The translations under genes were made by a program, and so were the position numbers. Under the pieces are notes generated by a model, which was not told the origin of the DNA, did no database searches, and saw nothing but the letters and a program-made list of their open reading frames with translations. Shown in pieces: positions 1 through 8,562 of a stretch of 50,678 nt of DNA (its first letter is position 1; each line of letters opens with the position of its first letter). The DNA comes from Actinomycetes bacterium (lineage in GTDB: Bacteria; Actinomycetota; Acidimicrobiia; Acidimicrobiales; UBA8190), in the NCBI GenBank assembly GCA_021803325.1, contig JAJZLP010000202.1, positions 2,101 to 52,778 of the forward strand, given 5' to 3'.

Positions 1-73
1 GCGGGACCGTCGGTCGGTGATCACGCTCGGGGAGATCGCCGACGCTCCCCGGACAGCACCCAGACCTTGACTC

Positions 74-106
74 GTCGGGTCCGCCCTGATCAGAGCAGGA
101 CCCGAC
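74..106. terminator. Inverted repeat, possible terminator of an upstream gene
   Basis: A perfect 9-bp inverted repeat (GTCGGGTCC at 74-82, GGACCCGAC at 98-106) closes a 15-nt loop. No coding frame is convincing in the first 270 bases, so this probably ends transcription of a gene lying left of the window. There is no T-tract, as is common in high-GC actinobacteria. Confidence 0.4.
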
Positions 107-156
107 AGCGTCGTCTGGCCGTCATCTGCTGTTGTGCCACACGGAAGGGGCCCGGG

Positions 157-162
157 TACGAT
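157..162 (+). promoter_or_regulatory. Candidate -10 box upstream of fbaB
   Basis: TACGAT fits the actinobacterial -10 pattern TAnnnT. It lies about 117 nt before the aldolase start and exactly 6 nt before a GTG at 169 that opens a 23-codon frame ending at 240. Transcription from here would therefore give fbaB a leader of about 110 nt that contains a short leaderless ORF. Confidence 0.35.
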
Positions 163-278
163 CACCCGGTGGTCCTGTGCCATGGCCATACCAGCGGTCG
201 CTCGGGCAGAACGTGCCGTCGGCGAGTGGTTTCCGCATAGGCCCGACCCGTTCGACGATCGTAGAGGAGACCCGACCC

Positions 279-1334
279 GTGACCACCGACATCGCGGCGC
301 TGCTGGGCGACGAGACAGAGTCGTTGCTCGGCCACGAGTGCGTGGGCGTGCGCGCCGGCGACCTCGCCCTGCCCGGCCCCGACTTCATCGACCGGGTGTT
401 TCTCGACACCGATCGCCCCATCCCGGTGGTGCGCAACCTGGCAGCCGTGTTCGGCACCGGACGACTTGGTGGTACCGGATACCTTTCCATTCTTCCGGTG
501 GACCAGGGCGTGGAGCACTCGGGCGCTGCGAGCTTCGCCAAGAACCCGGCGTACTTCGACCCGAGCCGGCTGTGCGAGCTTGCAGTCGAAGGCGGCTGTT
601 CCGCCATTGCCACGACGCTGGGCGGCCTCGGCGCTGTAGCGCGCCGGTGGGTGCATCGCATCCCGTTCATCGTCAAGCTCAACCACAACGACTTCCTGCA
701 CTTTCCCAACACCTACGACGAGGTGATGTTCGGATCCGTGCAGCAGGCGGTCGACCTCGGAGCCATGGGTGTCGGTGCCACGATCTACTTCGGCAGCGAA
801 CAGAGCGATCGGCAGCTCCAGGAGGTGTCCGCCGCGTTCGCCGAGGCGCACCGGCACGGCCTGTTCACCGTGCTGTGGTGCTATCTCCGCAATTCCGCGT
901 TCAAGACGGCCGAGGCCGACTACCACCTGGCTGCCGACCTCACTGGGCAGGCCAATCACCTCGGCGTCACCATCGAGGCGGACCTCATCAAGCAGAAGCA
1001 GCCTGACTGCAACGGCGGCTATCGGGCCCTTGGATTCGGCAAGACCGACCCTCTCGTCTACGACCAGCTCACGAGCGACCATCCCATCGACCTGACGCGG
1101 TGGCAGGTGGTGAACTGCTACGCGGGCAGGATCGGACTGATCAATTCGGGCGGTGAGTCGAAGGGCGTCGGCGACCTCGGCCAGGCTGTCCGCACAGCCG
1201 TGATCAACAAGCGCGCCGGTGGGACCGGGTTGATCGTCGGCCGTAAGGCATTTCAGCGGCCGCTGGCGGAAGGGGTCGCGTTGCTCAACGCTGTGCAGGA
1301 CGTCTTCCTCGACGACACGATCACTGTGGCCTGA
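279..1334 (+). CDS. fbaB: Class I fructose-bisphosphate aldolase (DhnA/FbaB type)
   Basis: Cytoplasmic glycolytic/gluconeogenic enzyme that cleaves fructose-1,6-bisphosphate to dihydroxyacetone phosphate and glyceraldehyde-3-phosphate through a Schiff-base lysine. The 351-aa product has the usual length of the bacterial DhnA/FbaB class. It carries the TIM-barrel motifs VDQGVEHS near the N terminus, VKLNHNDF, and [10 protein letters not shown], where K238 is the likely Schiff-base residue. I chose the GTG at 279 because a purine-rich GAGGAGA site (264-270) sits 8 nt upstream and the family begins about here. The frame stays open further upstream, but that stretch looks non-coding. A 14-bp tandem repeat starts in the last codons and duplicates the stop codon. 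It stands alone, upstream of korAB on the same strand. The family call is solid; substrate use in vivo is inferred. Confidence 0.9.
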   Translation: MTTDIAALLGDETESLLGHECVGVRAGDLALPGPDFIDRVFLDTDRPIPVVRNLAAVFGTGRLGGTGYLSILPVDQGVEHSGAASFAKNPAYFDPSRLCELAVEGGCSAIATTLGGLGAVARRWVHRIPFIVKLNHNDFLHFPNTYDEVMFGSVQQAVDLGAMGVGATIYFGSEQSDRQLQEVSAAFAEAHRHGLFTVLWCYLRNSAFKTAEADYHLAADLTGQANHLGVTIEADLIKQKQPDCNGGYRALGFGKTDPLVYDQLTSDHPIDLTRWQVVNCYAGRIGLINSGGESKGVGDLGQAVRTAVINKRAGGTGLIVGRKAFQRPLAEGVALLNAVQDVFLDDTITVA

Positions 1335-1368
1335 TCACTGTGGCCTGATCACTGTGGCCTGATCACTG
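1320..1368 (+). repeat. 14-bp tandem repeat across the fbaB stop codon
   Basis: Three and a half exact copies of ATCACTGTGGCCTG start at 1320, 1334 and 1348 and run out at 1368. The first copy encodes the last residues (ITVA) and supplies the TGA stop; later copies each reproduce the TGA. This is the first of several minisatellites in the window that sit on a stop codon. Confidence 0.9.
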
Positions 1369-1648
1369 GTGGTGGTCATGTGCCTCCGATGTCGACCCGC
1401 GGCGCTGCTCGAGTGGCGGTTGCAGGCGTACCTGCACGCTGCGAGCACGCTGAGCGGTCATACCGTGCTGGGGAACACGGACAGCGATCATCACGACATG
1501 TGTCGGAATGCCTGCGGTCTATGGTCGCCATGGTGACGGTCAGGCACGGCTAAGCTAGATGGCGTTCCTGCCAACCCTCCTCGGCTGCCACCGGTCACGA
1601 CCAGCGGTGTAGGGCTGGAGACTGCCCGCGTTCGAACCGGGAGGACCC
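1335..1648. other. Intergenic region fbaB-korA
   Basis: No coding frame is supported. It holds the end of the 14-bp repeat, a short hairpin (TGCAGG-CGTA-CCTGCA, 1421-1436) that could act as a weak terminator, and a candidate -10 box TAAGCT at 1551-1556, which would start the korAB message at about 1563 with a leader of about 85 nt. Confidence 0.4.
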
Positions 1649-3580
1649 GTGTCCACCGTCATCCCCCGCCAGACCAAGGAGCTCGACCGCGTCGTCGTGC
1701 GCTTCGCCGGTGACTCCGGCGACGGCATGCAGCTGACTGGTAGCCAGTTCACGACAGTGAGCTCGCTCTTCGGCAACGACACGGCGACGTTGCCCGACTT
1801 CCCGGCGGAGATCCGAGCCCCGGCGGGCACTCTCGCCGGGGTCTCGGCATTCCAGGTCCACATCTCGGACCACGACATCCTGACACCCGGTGACGCGCCG
1901 AACGTGCTGGTGGCGATGAACCCTGCCGCGTTGCGGGCCAACATCGGCCTGATGGACGCAGGTGGCACCGTGATCGTCAACGTCGACGCGTTCGACGAGC
2001 GATCCCTGGAGAAGGCCGGGTACACGGCCAACCCCCTCGAGGACGACAGCCTGACGGGGTACACGGTGTACGAGGTGCCCATGACCTCGCTCACGATGGA
2101 GGTGGGCAAGCAGGTCGGGGTGAAGCCCCGCGACGCCGAACGGTCGAAGAACTTCTTCGCACTGGGCCTTGTCAGCTGGCTCTACAGCCGTCCGGTCGAG
2201 CCGACCCTCGAATGGATCGCCACGCGCTTCGCCGGCAAGGACGCGGTTGGCGAGGTGAACACCAAGGCCTTCAAGGCTGGCTATCACTTCGGCGAGACCG
2301 CCGAGCTGTTCGAGTCGAACTACCAGGTTCGGCCAGCTCCGGCCGAGGCGGGGACCTACACCAACGTGACCGGCAACACGGCGTTGGCCTGGGGTCTGAT
2401 CGCCGCTGCTCAACTGGCCAAGCTTCCCTTGTTCCTCGGGTCGTACCCGATCACGCCGGCGTCGGACATCCTGCACGAGCTGTCCAAGCAGAAGCACTTC
2501 GGTGTTCGCACCCTCCAGGCGGAGGACGAGATCGCGGGGATCGGGTCCGCCATCGGTGCCGCGTTCGGCGGGGCGCTCGGCGTGACCACCACCAGCGGTC
2601 CGGGTCTCGACCTGAAGTCGGAGTCGCTCGGCCTGGCTGTCAATCTGGAGCTTCCGCTGGTCGTGGTGGACATCCAGCGCGGAGGGCCGTCGACCGGCCT
2701 GCCGACCAAGACCGAGCAGTCCGACCTGTTGCACGCCATGTACGGGCGGCACGGAGAGTCCCCGGTGCCGATCATCGCAGCCCGGACTCCGGCAGACTGC
2801 TTCGACGCCGCCATCGAGGCCGTGCGCATCGCGGTCACCTACCGGACACCGGTGATCCTGCTGTCCGACGGCTACCTGGCCAACGGCTCGGAGCCGTGGC
2901 GTGTGCCGGACGTCGCCGACCTTCCGGCGATCGACGTCACCTTCGCCACCGAGCCCAACCACACGGCCGACGACGGCAGCTTGGAGTTCTGGCCGTACAA
3001 GCGCGACCCTGAGACCGGAGCGAGGCCGTGGGCCGTGCCCGGCACTCCTGGTCTGGAGCACCGCATCGGCGGTCTCGAAAAGGCCCACGGGTCGGGCAAC
3101 GTCTCCTACGACACCGGTAACCACGAGCGGATGAGCCACGAGCGGGCCGACAAGATCGCCGGCATCGCCAAGGGGATCCCCGCTGTCGAGGTCGACGACC
3201 CTGATGGTGTGGGCGGGGCAGAGGTGCTGCTGCTCGGATGGGGCTCGACGTATGGGGCCATCGCCGCTGGTGCCCGCCGCGTCCGGGCCCGAGGGCTTGC
3301 CGTGGCGCACGTCCATCTGGTCCATCTCAACCCGTTCCCGGCCAACCTGGGTGACGTCCTGCGCTCGTACCGCACCGTCCTGGTTCCCGAGACGAACCTG
3401 GGCCAGCTCGTCCGCCTGGTCCGAGCCGAATTCCTGGTCGACGCGCAGGGCATCGCCAAGATGCAGGGGCTGCCGTTCCATGCCGCCGAGATCGAGGCGG
3501 CGGTGCTGCAGGCGCTGGGGGAGGACATCGCCGAGCCCGGCATCACCGCGCGCGGCAACGCCGAGGGCGTGACCAGCTGA
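1649..3580 (+). CDS. korA: 2-oxoglutarate:ferredoxin oxidoreductase, alpha subunit (gamma-alpha fusion)
   Basis: Large subunit of a CoA-dependent 2-oxoacid:ferredoxin oxidoreductase, most likely converting 2-oxoglutarate to succinyl-CoA with reduction of ferredoxin. The 643-aa protein is the fused form. Residues of about 10-200 form the gamma domain (VVRFAGDSGDGMQLTGSQF). From about 230 comes the TPP-pyrimidine domain with YPITPASDILHEL, LQAEDEIAGIGSAIGA and RGGPSTGLPTKTEQSDL. The C-terminal part holds the transketolase-C-like domain. The GTG start has GGGAGGA 4 nt upstream. korB follows after 67 bp, so they form an operon. The substrate is inferred from the two-subunit korAB layout; a general 2-oxoacid (pyruvate, branched-chain) enzyme is possible. 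This fits a TCA cycle using ferredoxin rather than NAD at this step. Confidence 0.92.
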   Translation: MSTVIPRQTKELDRVVVRFAGDSGDGMQLTGSQFTTVSSLFGNDTATLPDFPAEIRAPAGTLAGVSAFQVHISDHDILTPGDAPNVLVAMNPAALRANIGLMDAGGTVIVNVDAFDERSLEKAGYTANPLEDDSLTGYTVYEVPMTSLTMEVGKQVGVKPRDAERSKNFFALGLVSWLYSRPVEPTLEWIATRFAGKDAVGEVNTKAFKAGYHFGETAELFESNYQVRPAPAEAGTYTNVTGNTALAWGLIAAAQLAKLPLFLGSYPITPASDILHELSKQKHFGVRTLQAEDEIAGIGSAIGAAFGGALGVTTTSGPGLDLKSESLGLAVNLELPLVVVDIQRGGPSTGLPTKTEQSDLLHAMYGRHGESPVPIIAARTPADCFDAAIEAVRIAVTYRTPVILLSDGYLANGSEPWRVPDVADLPAIDVTFATEPNHTADDGSLEFWPYKRDPETGARPWAVPGTPGLEHRIGGLEKAHGSGNVSYDTGNHERMSHERADKIAGIAKGIPAVEVDDPDGVGGAEVLLLGWGSTYGAIAAGARRVRARGLAVAHVHLVHLNPFPANLGDVLRSYRTVLVPETNLGQLVRLVRAEFLVDAQGIAKMQGLPFHAAEIEAAVLQALGEDIAEPGITARGNAEGVTS

Positions 3581-3587
3581 CCTGGCC

Positions 3588-3617
3588 CGGCTCCCGGCAC
3601 CGGGTGCCGGCGAGCCG
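3588..3617 (+). promoter_or_regulatory. Strong hairpin between korA and korB
   Basis: CGGCTCCCGGCAC (3588-3600) pairs with GTGCCGG-C-GAGCCG (3604-3617), giving 13 bp with one bulged C and a 3-nt loop. It lies just after the korA stop and 15 nt before the korB ribosome-binding site GAGGAG (3632-3637). It may protect or process the korA message, or attenuate korB. Confidence 0.4.
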
Positions 3618-3647
3618 ACGATCAACGAGACGAGGAGCACGACAGCG

Positions 3648-4670
3648 ATGACCGACGTGGCGGTCCCCAACACGACCCGCAAGGACTGGGCATCGGACCA
3701 GGAAGTTCGGTGGTGCCCGGGTTGCGGCGACTATTCGATCCTGGCCGCCATGCAGATGCTGCTGCCCGAGCTGGGTGTGCGACGGGAGAACACGGTGTTC
3801 GTGTCGGGCATCGGCTGTGCCGCCCGCTTCCCGTACTACATGAGCACGTACGGCATGCACTCCATCCACGGGCGGGCGCCGGCGATCGCCACGGGGCTGG
3901 CCGTGACCCGGCCCGACCTCGACGTGTGGGTGGTGTCGGGCGACGGGGATGCGCTCTCGATCGGCGGCAACCACCTGATCCATGCCATGCGGCGCAACGT
4001 GAACCTCACCATCCTGCTTTTCAACAACCAGATCTACGGTCTGACGAAGGGCCAGTACTCGCCCACGTCGGAACAGGGCAAGGTGACGAAGTCGACCCCC
4101 TTCGGATCGCTCGAGGCTCCGTTCAACCCGGTCAGCGTGGCGTTGGGCGCCGAGGCCAGCTTCGTCGCCAGGACCCACGACATGGACCGCAAGCACATGC
4201 AGGAGATGTTCCGCCGGGCGCATGCACATCGGGGTGCCGCTCTCGTCGAGATCTACCAGAACTGCAACGTCTTCAACGACGGCGCGTTCAGCCAGATCTC
4301 GGGGCGCGACCAGCGGGCCGAGATGCTGATCCCGCTCGAGCACGGGCAGCCGATCCGGTTCGGCGCTGACGGCGGGCGCGGGGTGGCCATGTCCACCGAC
4401 GGGCACCTGCAGCTGGTGGACGTGGCCGAGGCGGGCGAGGCGGCGCTGCTCGTCCACGACGAGACTCGTGAGGACCCGGGGCTCGCGTTCGCCTTGTCCC
4501 GGCTGGCGCGCGGGCCGTTCGAGCCGACGCCGATCGGGGTGTTCCGCGATGTCGTGCGACCCGAGTACGGCGCGGGCATGGCGCAGCAGATCCTTGACGC
4601 TCAGGAGCGCAAGGGTCCTGGAGACCTGGCGACGTTGCTGGCATCGGGCGGGACCTGGACAGTGAGCTGA
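3648..4670 (+). CDS. korB: 2-oxoglutarate:ferredoxin oxidoreductase, beta subunit
   Basis: The 340-aa TPP- and iron-sulfur-binding subunit that partners KorA. The TPP motif VVSGDGDALSIGGNHL and the following NNQIYGLTKGQYSPTS are intact. Cysteines C23 and C26 (WCPGCGDYS), C57 (GIGCAARF) and C206 (QNCNVFND) match the four-cysteine [4Fe-4S] arrangement of this family. The ATG at 3648 has GAGGAG 10 nt upstream. It is transcribed with korA. A long inverted repeat follows, and the next gene is convergent. The C-terminal 60-70 residues match the extended type of beta subunit. Confidence 0.93.
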   Translation: MTDVAVPNTTRKDWASDQEVRWCPGCGDYSILAAMQMLLPELGVRRENTVFVSGIGCAARFPYYMSTYGMHSIHGRAPAIATGLAVTRPDLDVWVVSGDGDALSIGGNHLIHAMRRNVNLTILLFNNQIYGLTKGQYSPTSEQGKVTKSTPFGSLEAPFNPVSVALGAEASFVARTHDMDRKHMQEMFRRAHAHRGAALVEIYQNCNVFNDGAFSQISGRDQRAEMLIPLEHGQPIRFGADGGRGVAMSTDGHLQLVDVAEAGEAALLVHDETREDPGLAFALSRLARGPFEPTPIGVFRDVVRPEYGAGMAQQILDAQERKGPGDLATLLASGGTWTVS

Positions 4671-4830
4671 GCCGCTGTCGTGTTCCGCCGCTGAGGGCGG
4701 GTGGCGCTCGCACAGGCTGCGGTGCTCAACTCACGGACCGTGTTCGCCGATACCTCGTGTAGGTCGAGGTGCCGGTGGGCGAGGGGCACACCGGAACGTC
4801 GGCTCAGCTCGGGGGGCCCGGCGACGGGCG

Positions 4831-4883
4831 GCACGGTCGGACGCGCAGCAGATCGTGCGCGCGGACCGGGGGTCCGACCGTGC
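4831..4883. terminator. Bidirectional terminator-like hairpin, korB / DUF1015
   Basis: A perfect 12-bp inverted repeat (GCACGGTCGGAC at 4831-4842, GTCCGACCGTGC at 4872-4883) encloses a second small stem (CGCGC at 4842-4846 with GCGCG at 4857-4861). It lies between two convergent genes and has no T-tract, so it is probably shared by both strands. Confidence 0.6.
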
Positions 4884-4922
4884 TCCCAGCGCCGAGGCGA
4901 CCGCTGGCGACCGGACTGATCG

Positions 4923-6158
4923 TCATGTCACGGGTGACTCCGGTTCGAAGATGCGGAAGACCATGCCCGTCCGCGGCTTGGGCATGAAGTAGGTCGACTT
5001 GGGAGGCATCCGGCGGCGGCCCGCCGCCCATGCCCCGATGGACTGCACCGACACCGGTCGGAGCAGGAACGCGGCGTCGGCGTCACCCGCAGTCACCATC
5101 GCCACCGCTGTGGCGCGATCAGGCTCGAACCCGACGACAGCACCGGGCACCGACGCCGTGAGGGCGCGCACGGTGGCGGAGTCGAGATCGGTGCCGACGG
5201 CGGCCACCGTGGCAGGGTTCGGGCTCAGTGCCCAGCACCCATCGGCGGTGACCAGGGTCAACGTCGTGTCGTCGTCGGGGTTGGCGACGGGGACCGTGTC
5301 GAAGTGCTCGGCCATCGCGGCCTGCAAGCGAGCCGGGTCGTCCATCGTGCGCACGGTCCGGTGGATGGCCCCGACGTGCAGCTCGCCGGGGGCCAGCTCG
5401 ACGATGAGGGCCATGACCCAGTCGGCCTCGATGCTGCCGTCCACGGTGCCGGCAGGATCCGCTGTGTCGCCTGGTCCAGAACCGGTGGTGGGGTCTCCGG
5501 CGGTGTGGTGCCTGACTTCGCCGGCATAGGTGAGAGCGGTGTGGTAGCGGTGATGGCCGTCGGCGATCACGACGGGGGCGGATCCCACGGTCCTGCAGAT
5601 CTCGGCGATGGCGGCCGGATCGTCGACCACCCAGAGATCGTGGGTCACGCCCTCGGCCGATGCGCTGACGTCGGGAGGTCGCGGGTCGCGGGACTGCGTG
5701 GCGAGCCCACTGGCGAGCGACAGCCCCCAGATCGGCGACAGGTTCGCGGTGCACGCCCGGAGGAGCTGGAGCCGATCGGTGGTGTCCTTCGGGATGGTCT
5801 CCTCGTGGGGAAGAACGTCGCCACCCTCGGGCTCGCAGCGCACGAGGCCGATGATCCCCGTGGTGACCTGCCCGTCTGCGGTGGTCATCCGGTATCGGTA
5901 CAGGGCTTCTGCCGGGTCGGACCGCAGGGTGCCGTCGGCCTGCCAGGCTCGCAGGTGCTCGGCCGCCGCGGTGTACCGGTCCATGCCCTGGTCGTCCAGG
6001 GGCTCGGGGAGCTCGACGTGGATCGCATTGGCCGGGTGGCGTCGCGCCAGCGCACAGCGCTCCTGCGAGGTGACGACGTCGTAGGGTGGCGCCACCAGGT
6101 CGTCGAGTGGAGCGTCGACAGCGTATCGGAGGCCCCGGAACGGGCGGAAGGCGGGCAT
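4923..6158 (-). CDS. DUF1015 family protein
   Basis: Conserved cytoplasmic protein of unknown function, 411 aa from the ATG at 6158. It begins MPAFRPFRGLRY and contains APPYDVV and ADGHHRYHTALTY, the hallmark segments of the DUF1015 family. I preferred this ATG to the GTG six codons upstream because the family starts at MPxFxPFxG. Its promoter region is shared with the divergent merR gene, whose palindromic site lies about 60 bp away, so the MerR protein may also affect this gene. The reaction is unknown. Confidence 0.8.
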   Translation of the reverse strand: MPAFRPFRGLRYAVDAPLDDLVAPPYDVVTSQERCALARRHPANAIHVELPEPLDDQGMDRYTAAAEHLRAWQADGTLRSDPAEALYRYRMTTADGQVTTGIIGLVRCEPEGGDVLPHEETIPKDTTDRLQLLRACTANLSPIWGLSLASGLATQSRDPRPPDVSASAEGVTHDLWVVDDPAAIAEICRTVGSAPVVIADGHHRYHTALTYAGEVRHHTAGDPTTGSGPGDTADPAGTVDGSIEADWVMALIVELAPGELHVGAIHRTVRTMDDPARLQAAMAEHFDTVPVANPDDDTTLTLVTADGCWALSPNPATVAAVGTDLDSATVRALTASVPGAVVGFEPDRATAVAMVTAGDADAAFLLRPVSVQSIGAWAAGRRRMPPKSTYFMPKPRTGMVFRIFEPESPVT

Positions 6159-6214
6159 GATCCCTGCGTAGCACACGTGCGGATCGGGCGCCGAGCCCGG
6201 TGCGACACCGAATC

Positions 6215-6231
6215 TAACGTCGGCGTAAACT
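6215..6231 (+). promoter_or_regulatory. Palindromic operator overlapping a leaderless promoter of merR
   Basis: TAACGTCGGCGTAA (6215-6228) is a near-perfect palindrome of the T-ACG-n-CG-n-CGT-A type, recalling sites known for some MerR regulators. The -10 box TAAACT (6226-6231) overlaps its right end and is followed by 6 nt and then the GTG of merR at 6238, so a leaderless, self-regulated transcript is likely. The divergent DUF1015 gene starts 57 bp to the left. Confidence 0.5.
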
Positions 6232-6237
6232 TTAGGG

Positions 6238-6750
6238 GTGATCGTGAACGACGAGGAGCAAGCGCCGCCATCCCTGCGGATCGGGGAGGCCGCCGACCGG
6301 GTGGGGGTGTCGTGTCGGACGCTTCGGTACTACGAGGAGCTGGGCCTGTTGGCTCCGTCGCAGCACTCGGCCGGTGGTGCCCGTCGCTACACCGAGGGCG
6401 ACATCGGCCGGCTGGTCCGTATACGGGAGCTCCAGGAGCTGCTCGGGTTCGATCTCGGCGAGATCGGGGAGATCCTGCACGGTGAGGACCAGCTGGCTGA
6501 CATCCGCAGCCAGTACCACGCAGCGGGGACGAAGGGCCGCCGGGCAATGCTCGAGCGAGCGGTGGACATCAACGACCGGTTGCGCTCCCTGGTGCGGACC
6601 AAGCAGGAGCGACTGGCGGAGATGATGGCCGAGCTCGAGGCCAAGGCGCAGCGCTATCGCAGCGTGGCAGCGGAGATGGAGGAGCAGCCGGGCCGGTCCG
6701 ATCCGGGGGCCGGGCGGGAACGCCCACAGGCGGCGCCAGTCTCGAGGTAG
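6238..6750 (+). CDS. MerR family transcriptional regulator
   Basis: A 170-aa DNA-binding regulator. Residues of about 12-80 form the MerR winged helix-turn-helix (LRIGEAADRVGVSCRTLRYY, then LGLLAPSQHSAGGARRYTEG and the IRELQELLGFDLGEIGEIL helix). Residues of about 95-145 form the dimerising coiled coil (RAMLERAVDINDRLRSLV). There are no cysteine metal ligands in the C-terminal part, so a metal sensor is unlikely. The GTG start has no ribosome-binding site but sits 6 nt after TAAACT, consistent with a leaderless message. The palindrome upstream suggests autoregulation. The ligand is unknown. Confidence 0.85.
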   Translation: MIVNDEEQAPPSLRIGEAADRVGVSCRTLRYYEELGLLAPSQHSAGGARRYTEGDIGRLVRIRELQELLGFDLGEIGEILHGEDQLADIRSQYHAAGTKGRRAMLERAVDINDRLRSLVRTKQERLAEMMAELEAKAQRYRSVAAEMEEQPGRSDPGAGRERPQAAPVSR

Positions 6751-6787
6751 GTGCTCACGTTGCCTGTTCCGGGAGTGCTCCCGCCGA

Positions 6788-6813
6788 CCGCCGGCAGCGC
6801 CGACTGCCGGCGG
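6788..6813. terminator. Hairpin between convergent merR and MFS genes
   Basis: CCGCCGGCAG (6788-6797) and CTGCCGGCGG (6804-6813) form a perfect 10-bp stem with a 6-nt loop, between two stop codons only 70 bp apart. It is likely a two-way terminator. Confidence 0.65.
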
Positions 6814-6820
6814 GAACGGC

Positions 6821-8218
6821 TCACCGGGCAGGGCCGGCGGGAACGGCGGCCACCTGCTCGACGTGGCGCAGGCGTGACGACCGGGCGGCGGACGCAGCCA
6901 GGATCGTGCTCAGCACGGCGAACGTCGCTCCGAGAGCCGACACCCCAGACCATCCGTCGGTCGCCCACACAGCCGTCGACAGTGCGGAGCCCGCCGCACC
7001 ACCGATGAAGTAACAGGTCATGTACACGGCGGTCACCCTGCTGCGAGCATCGGGCCGGATTCGATAGATGGCGCCCTGGTTGGTGATGTGCAGCGCCTGG
7101 GCGCCGATGTCGAGCAACACGATCCCGATCACGAGGGCGACGACCGACCGGCCCCCGAGCCACAGCGGCAGCCACGACGCGGTCAGCAAGAGCGTCGCCA
7201 GCACGGTCGAGGAGCGCAGCTTGCCGCGGTCGGACCGACGGCCGGCTGCGGAGGCAGCCATCGCTCCGGCGGCACCCGCCAAGCCGAAGAGGCCGATGAT
7301 CGCCGGCCCGTAGTGGTACCGACCGGCGAGCACGTACGCCATCGACGTCCACAGCACGCTGAAGGTGGCGAACCCCAGCAGGCCGAACGCCGAGCGGAGC
7401 CGGATGAGCGGCTCCTCGGCTAGCAGCGCGACGGTGGAACGCAGCGCTTGGCGGTAGCGGAGGTGATGCGCGTGCTGCCACGTCGGCAGGCGGACGGCGA
7501 GCACCACAGCCTGGACGAGCATGGCTCCGGCGGCAACCAGGTACACCGTCCGCCACGTTCCGAGCTGGGCTAGCGCCCCGGCCACGGTGCGGGCCAGCAG
7601 GATGCCGATGAGCAGGCCGCTCATGACCGTCCCCACCACACGCCCGCGGTCGTGGTCGGCCGCCAGCGAGGCGGCGAAAGGGACCAGGATTTGGGCCAGC
7701 ACGGTCGTCAATCCCACGGCGGCGGCTGCGGGGAGGAGCACGGCGGCAGATCCGGACAGGGCGAACCAGACCAAGCCGGCGGCCGTGGCCACGCTGAGGC
7801 CGACCACCAGCCGGCGGCGATCCACAATGTCGCCCAGGGGAAGGAGGAGGATGAGGCCTGTTGCGTAGCCCAGTTGGGCGACCGTGACGACGAGGCCGGC
7901 GGTGCCGGAGCCGACATGGAGGTCGCGCCCGATGAGGGGCAGCAGCGGCTGGGCGAAGTAGTTGCTTGCCACGGTCGTGCCGGTCGCACATGCCATGACG
8001 ATGACGGTGCTGCGACGCAGGGAATGGCGCGAGCCGGGTCCCACCGGTTCGCCGGTGAGGAGCGTGGGTGCGGGTGTTGGCCTGGAGCGTGGATCGATGG
8101 CCGAGGTGGAGGTGGTGGGTGCGGCGCGCGGATCGGTGGCGGCGCTCGGGCCGACGTCTGAGGTTGGACCAATGGCGGGCGACGACGATGTCCGGCGTGG
8201 GGTTGCTGGCGTGCTCAC
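6821..8218 (-). CDS. MFS transporter (DHA1-like drug/metabolite exporter)
   Basis: Integral membrane transporter of the major facilitator superfamily, 465 aa from the GTG at 8218. That start has GAGGAAG about 7 nt upstream, and the reading frame further up looks non-coding. About 60 N-terminal residues rich in Pro/Ser/Thr precede the first membrane span. Twelve hydrophobic segments follow, with the MFS loop 2-3 signature LGDIVDRRRLVVG and the motif-C-like stretch in helix 5. The sequence VASNYFAQPLLPLIGRDL at helix 1 is typical of the AraJ/YnfM-like efflux group. It is convergent with merR. The substrate cannot be read from the sequence. Confidence 0.82.
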   Translation of the reverse strand: MSTPATPRRTSSSPAIGPTSDVGPSAATDPRAAPTTSTSAIDPRSRPTPAPTLLTGEPVGPGSRHSLRRSTVIVMACATGTTVASNYFAQPLLPLIGRDLHVGSGTAGLVVTVAQLGYATGLILLLPLGDIVDRRRLVVGLSVATAAGLVWFALSGSAAVLLPAAAAVGLTTVLAQILVPFAASLAADHDRGRVVGTVMSGLLIGILLARTVAGALAQLGTWRTVYLVAAGAMLVQAVVLAVRLPTWQHAHHLRYRQALRSTVALLAEEPLIRLRSAFGLLGFATFSVLWTSMAYVLAGRYHYGPAIIGLFGLAGAAGAMAASAAGRRSDRGKLRSSTVLATLLLTASWLPLWLGGRSVVALVIGIVLLDIGAQALHITNQGAIYRIRPDARSRVTAVYMTCYFIGGAAGSALSTAVWATDGWSGVSALGATFAVLSTILAASAARSSRLRHVEQVAAVPAGPAR

Positions 8219-8562
8219 GTGCGCTTCCTCTGGTGCGGGATCCCGGCGCACCGCGACAGCCGGCTGCGAGCGTCCGACGCCTACATCCCGCGCGTGCCGG
8301 TGCGCGCCCGGGGTCAGGTGGGCCGCACGGATGAGGTTACCGGGCACCTGACGAATGCCGGTCGGCAGGCCGAGCGGGAATTGGCCGACCGGTGTCAGCA
8401 TGTTCTGGCCCCGTTCTCGTGCTCGTCTTCGTCTTCGTCTTCGTTCTCCTTCCTGTCCCCGTCCTCTGCGTCCCCGTCCTGGTCCGAGCCGACCGGAGCC
8501 ACCTGCTCCAGGCAGCGCTCGTGCTCCCGCCTGTCGTCTGGTCGGCCCGTACACTGACCGGC
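8219..8562. other. Divergent intergenic region with pyrimidine-rich tract
   Basis: This is the divergent space between the MFS gene and the pgsA-like gene. On the + strand, 8410-8490 is strikingly pyrimidine-rich, with CGTCTT repeats at about 8424-8441. A TAACCT box on the minus strand (8339-8334) could serve the MFS gene. The only open frames here are low-complexity and not supported. Confidence 0.35.
8550..8555 (+). promoter_or_regulatory. -10 box for leaderless pgsA-like gene
   Basis: TACACT, then 7 nt (GACCGGC), then the GTG start at 8563. No ribosome-binding site is present. Confidence 0.55.

Noticed and set aside
1595-3682. Long minus-strand open frames opposite korA (up to about 700 codons) and similar frames opposite most genes
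   Set aside because: High GC content leaves antisense frames open; their products are Arg/Pro/Gly/His-rich with no domain, and the + strand gene is clearly real.
8392-8562. A 57-residue hydrophobic N-terminal extension of the pgsA-like protein (repeated VLVFVFVF)
   Set aside because: It is translated from the pyrimidine tract, and the TACACT box 7 nt before GTG 8563 gives a better start.
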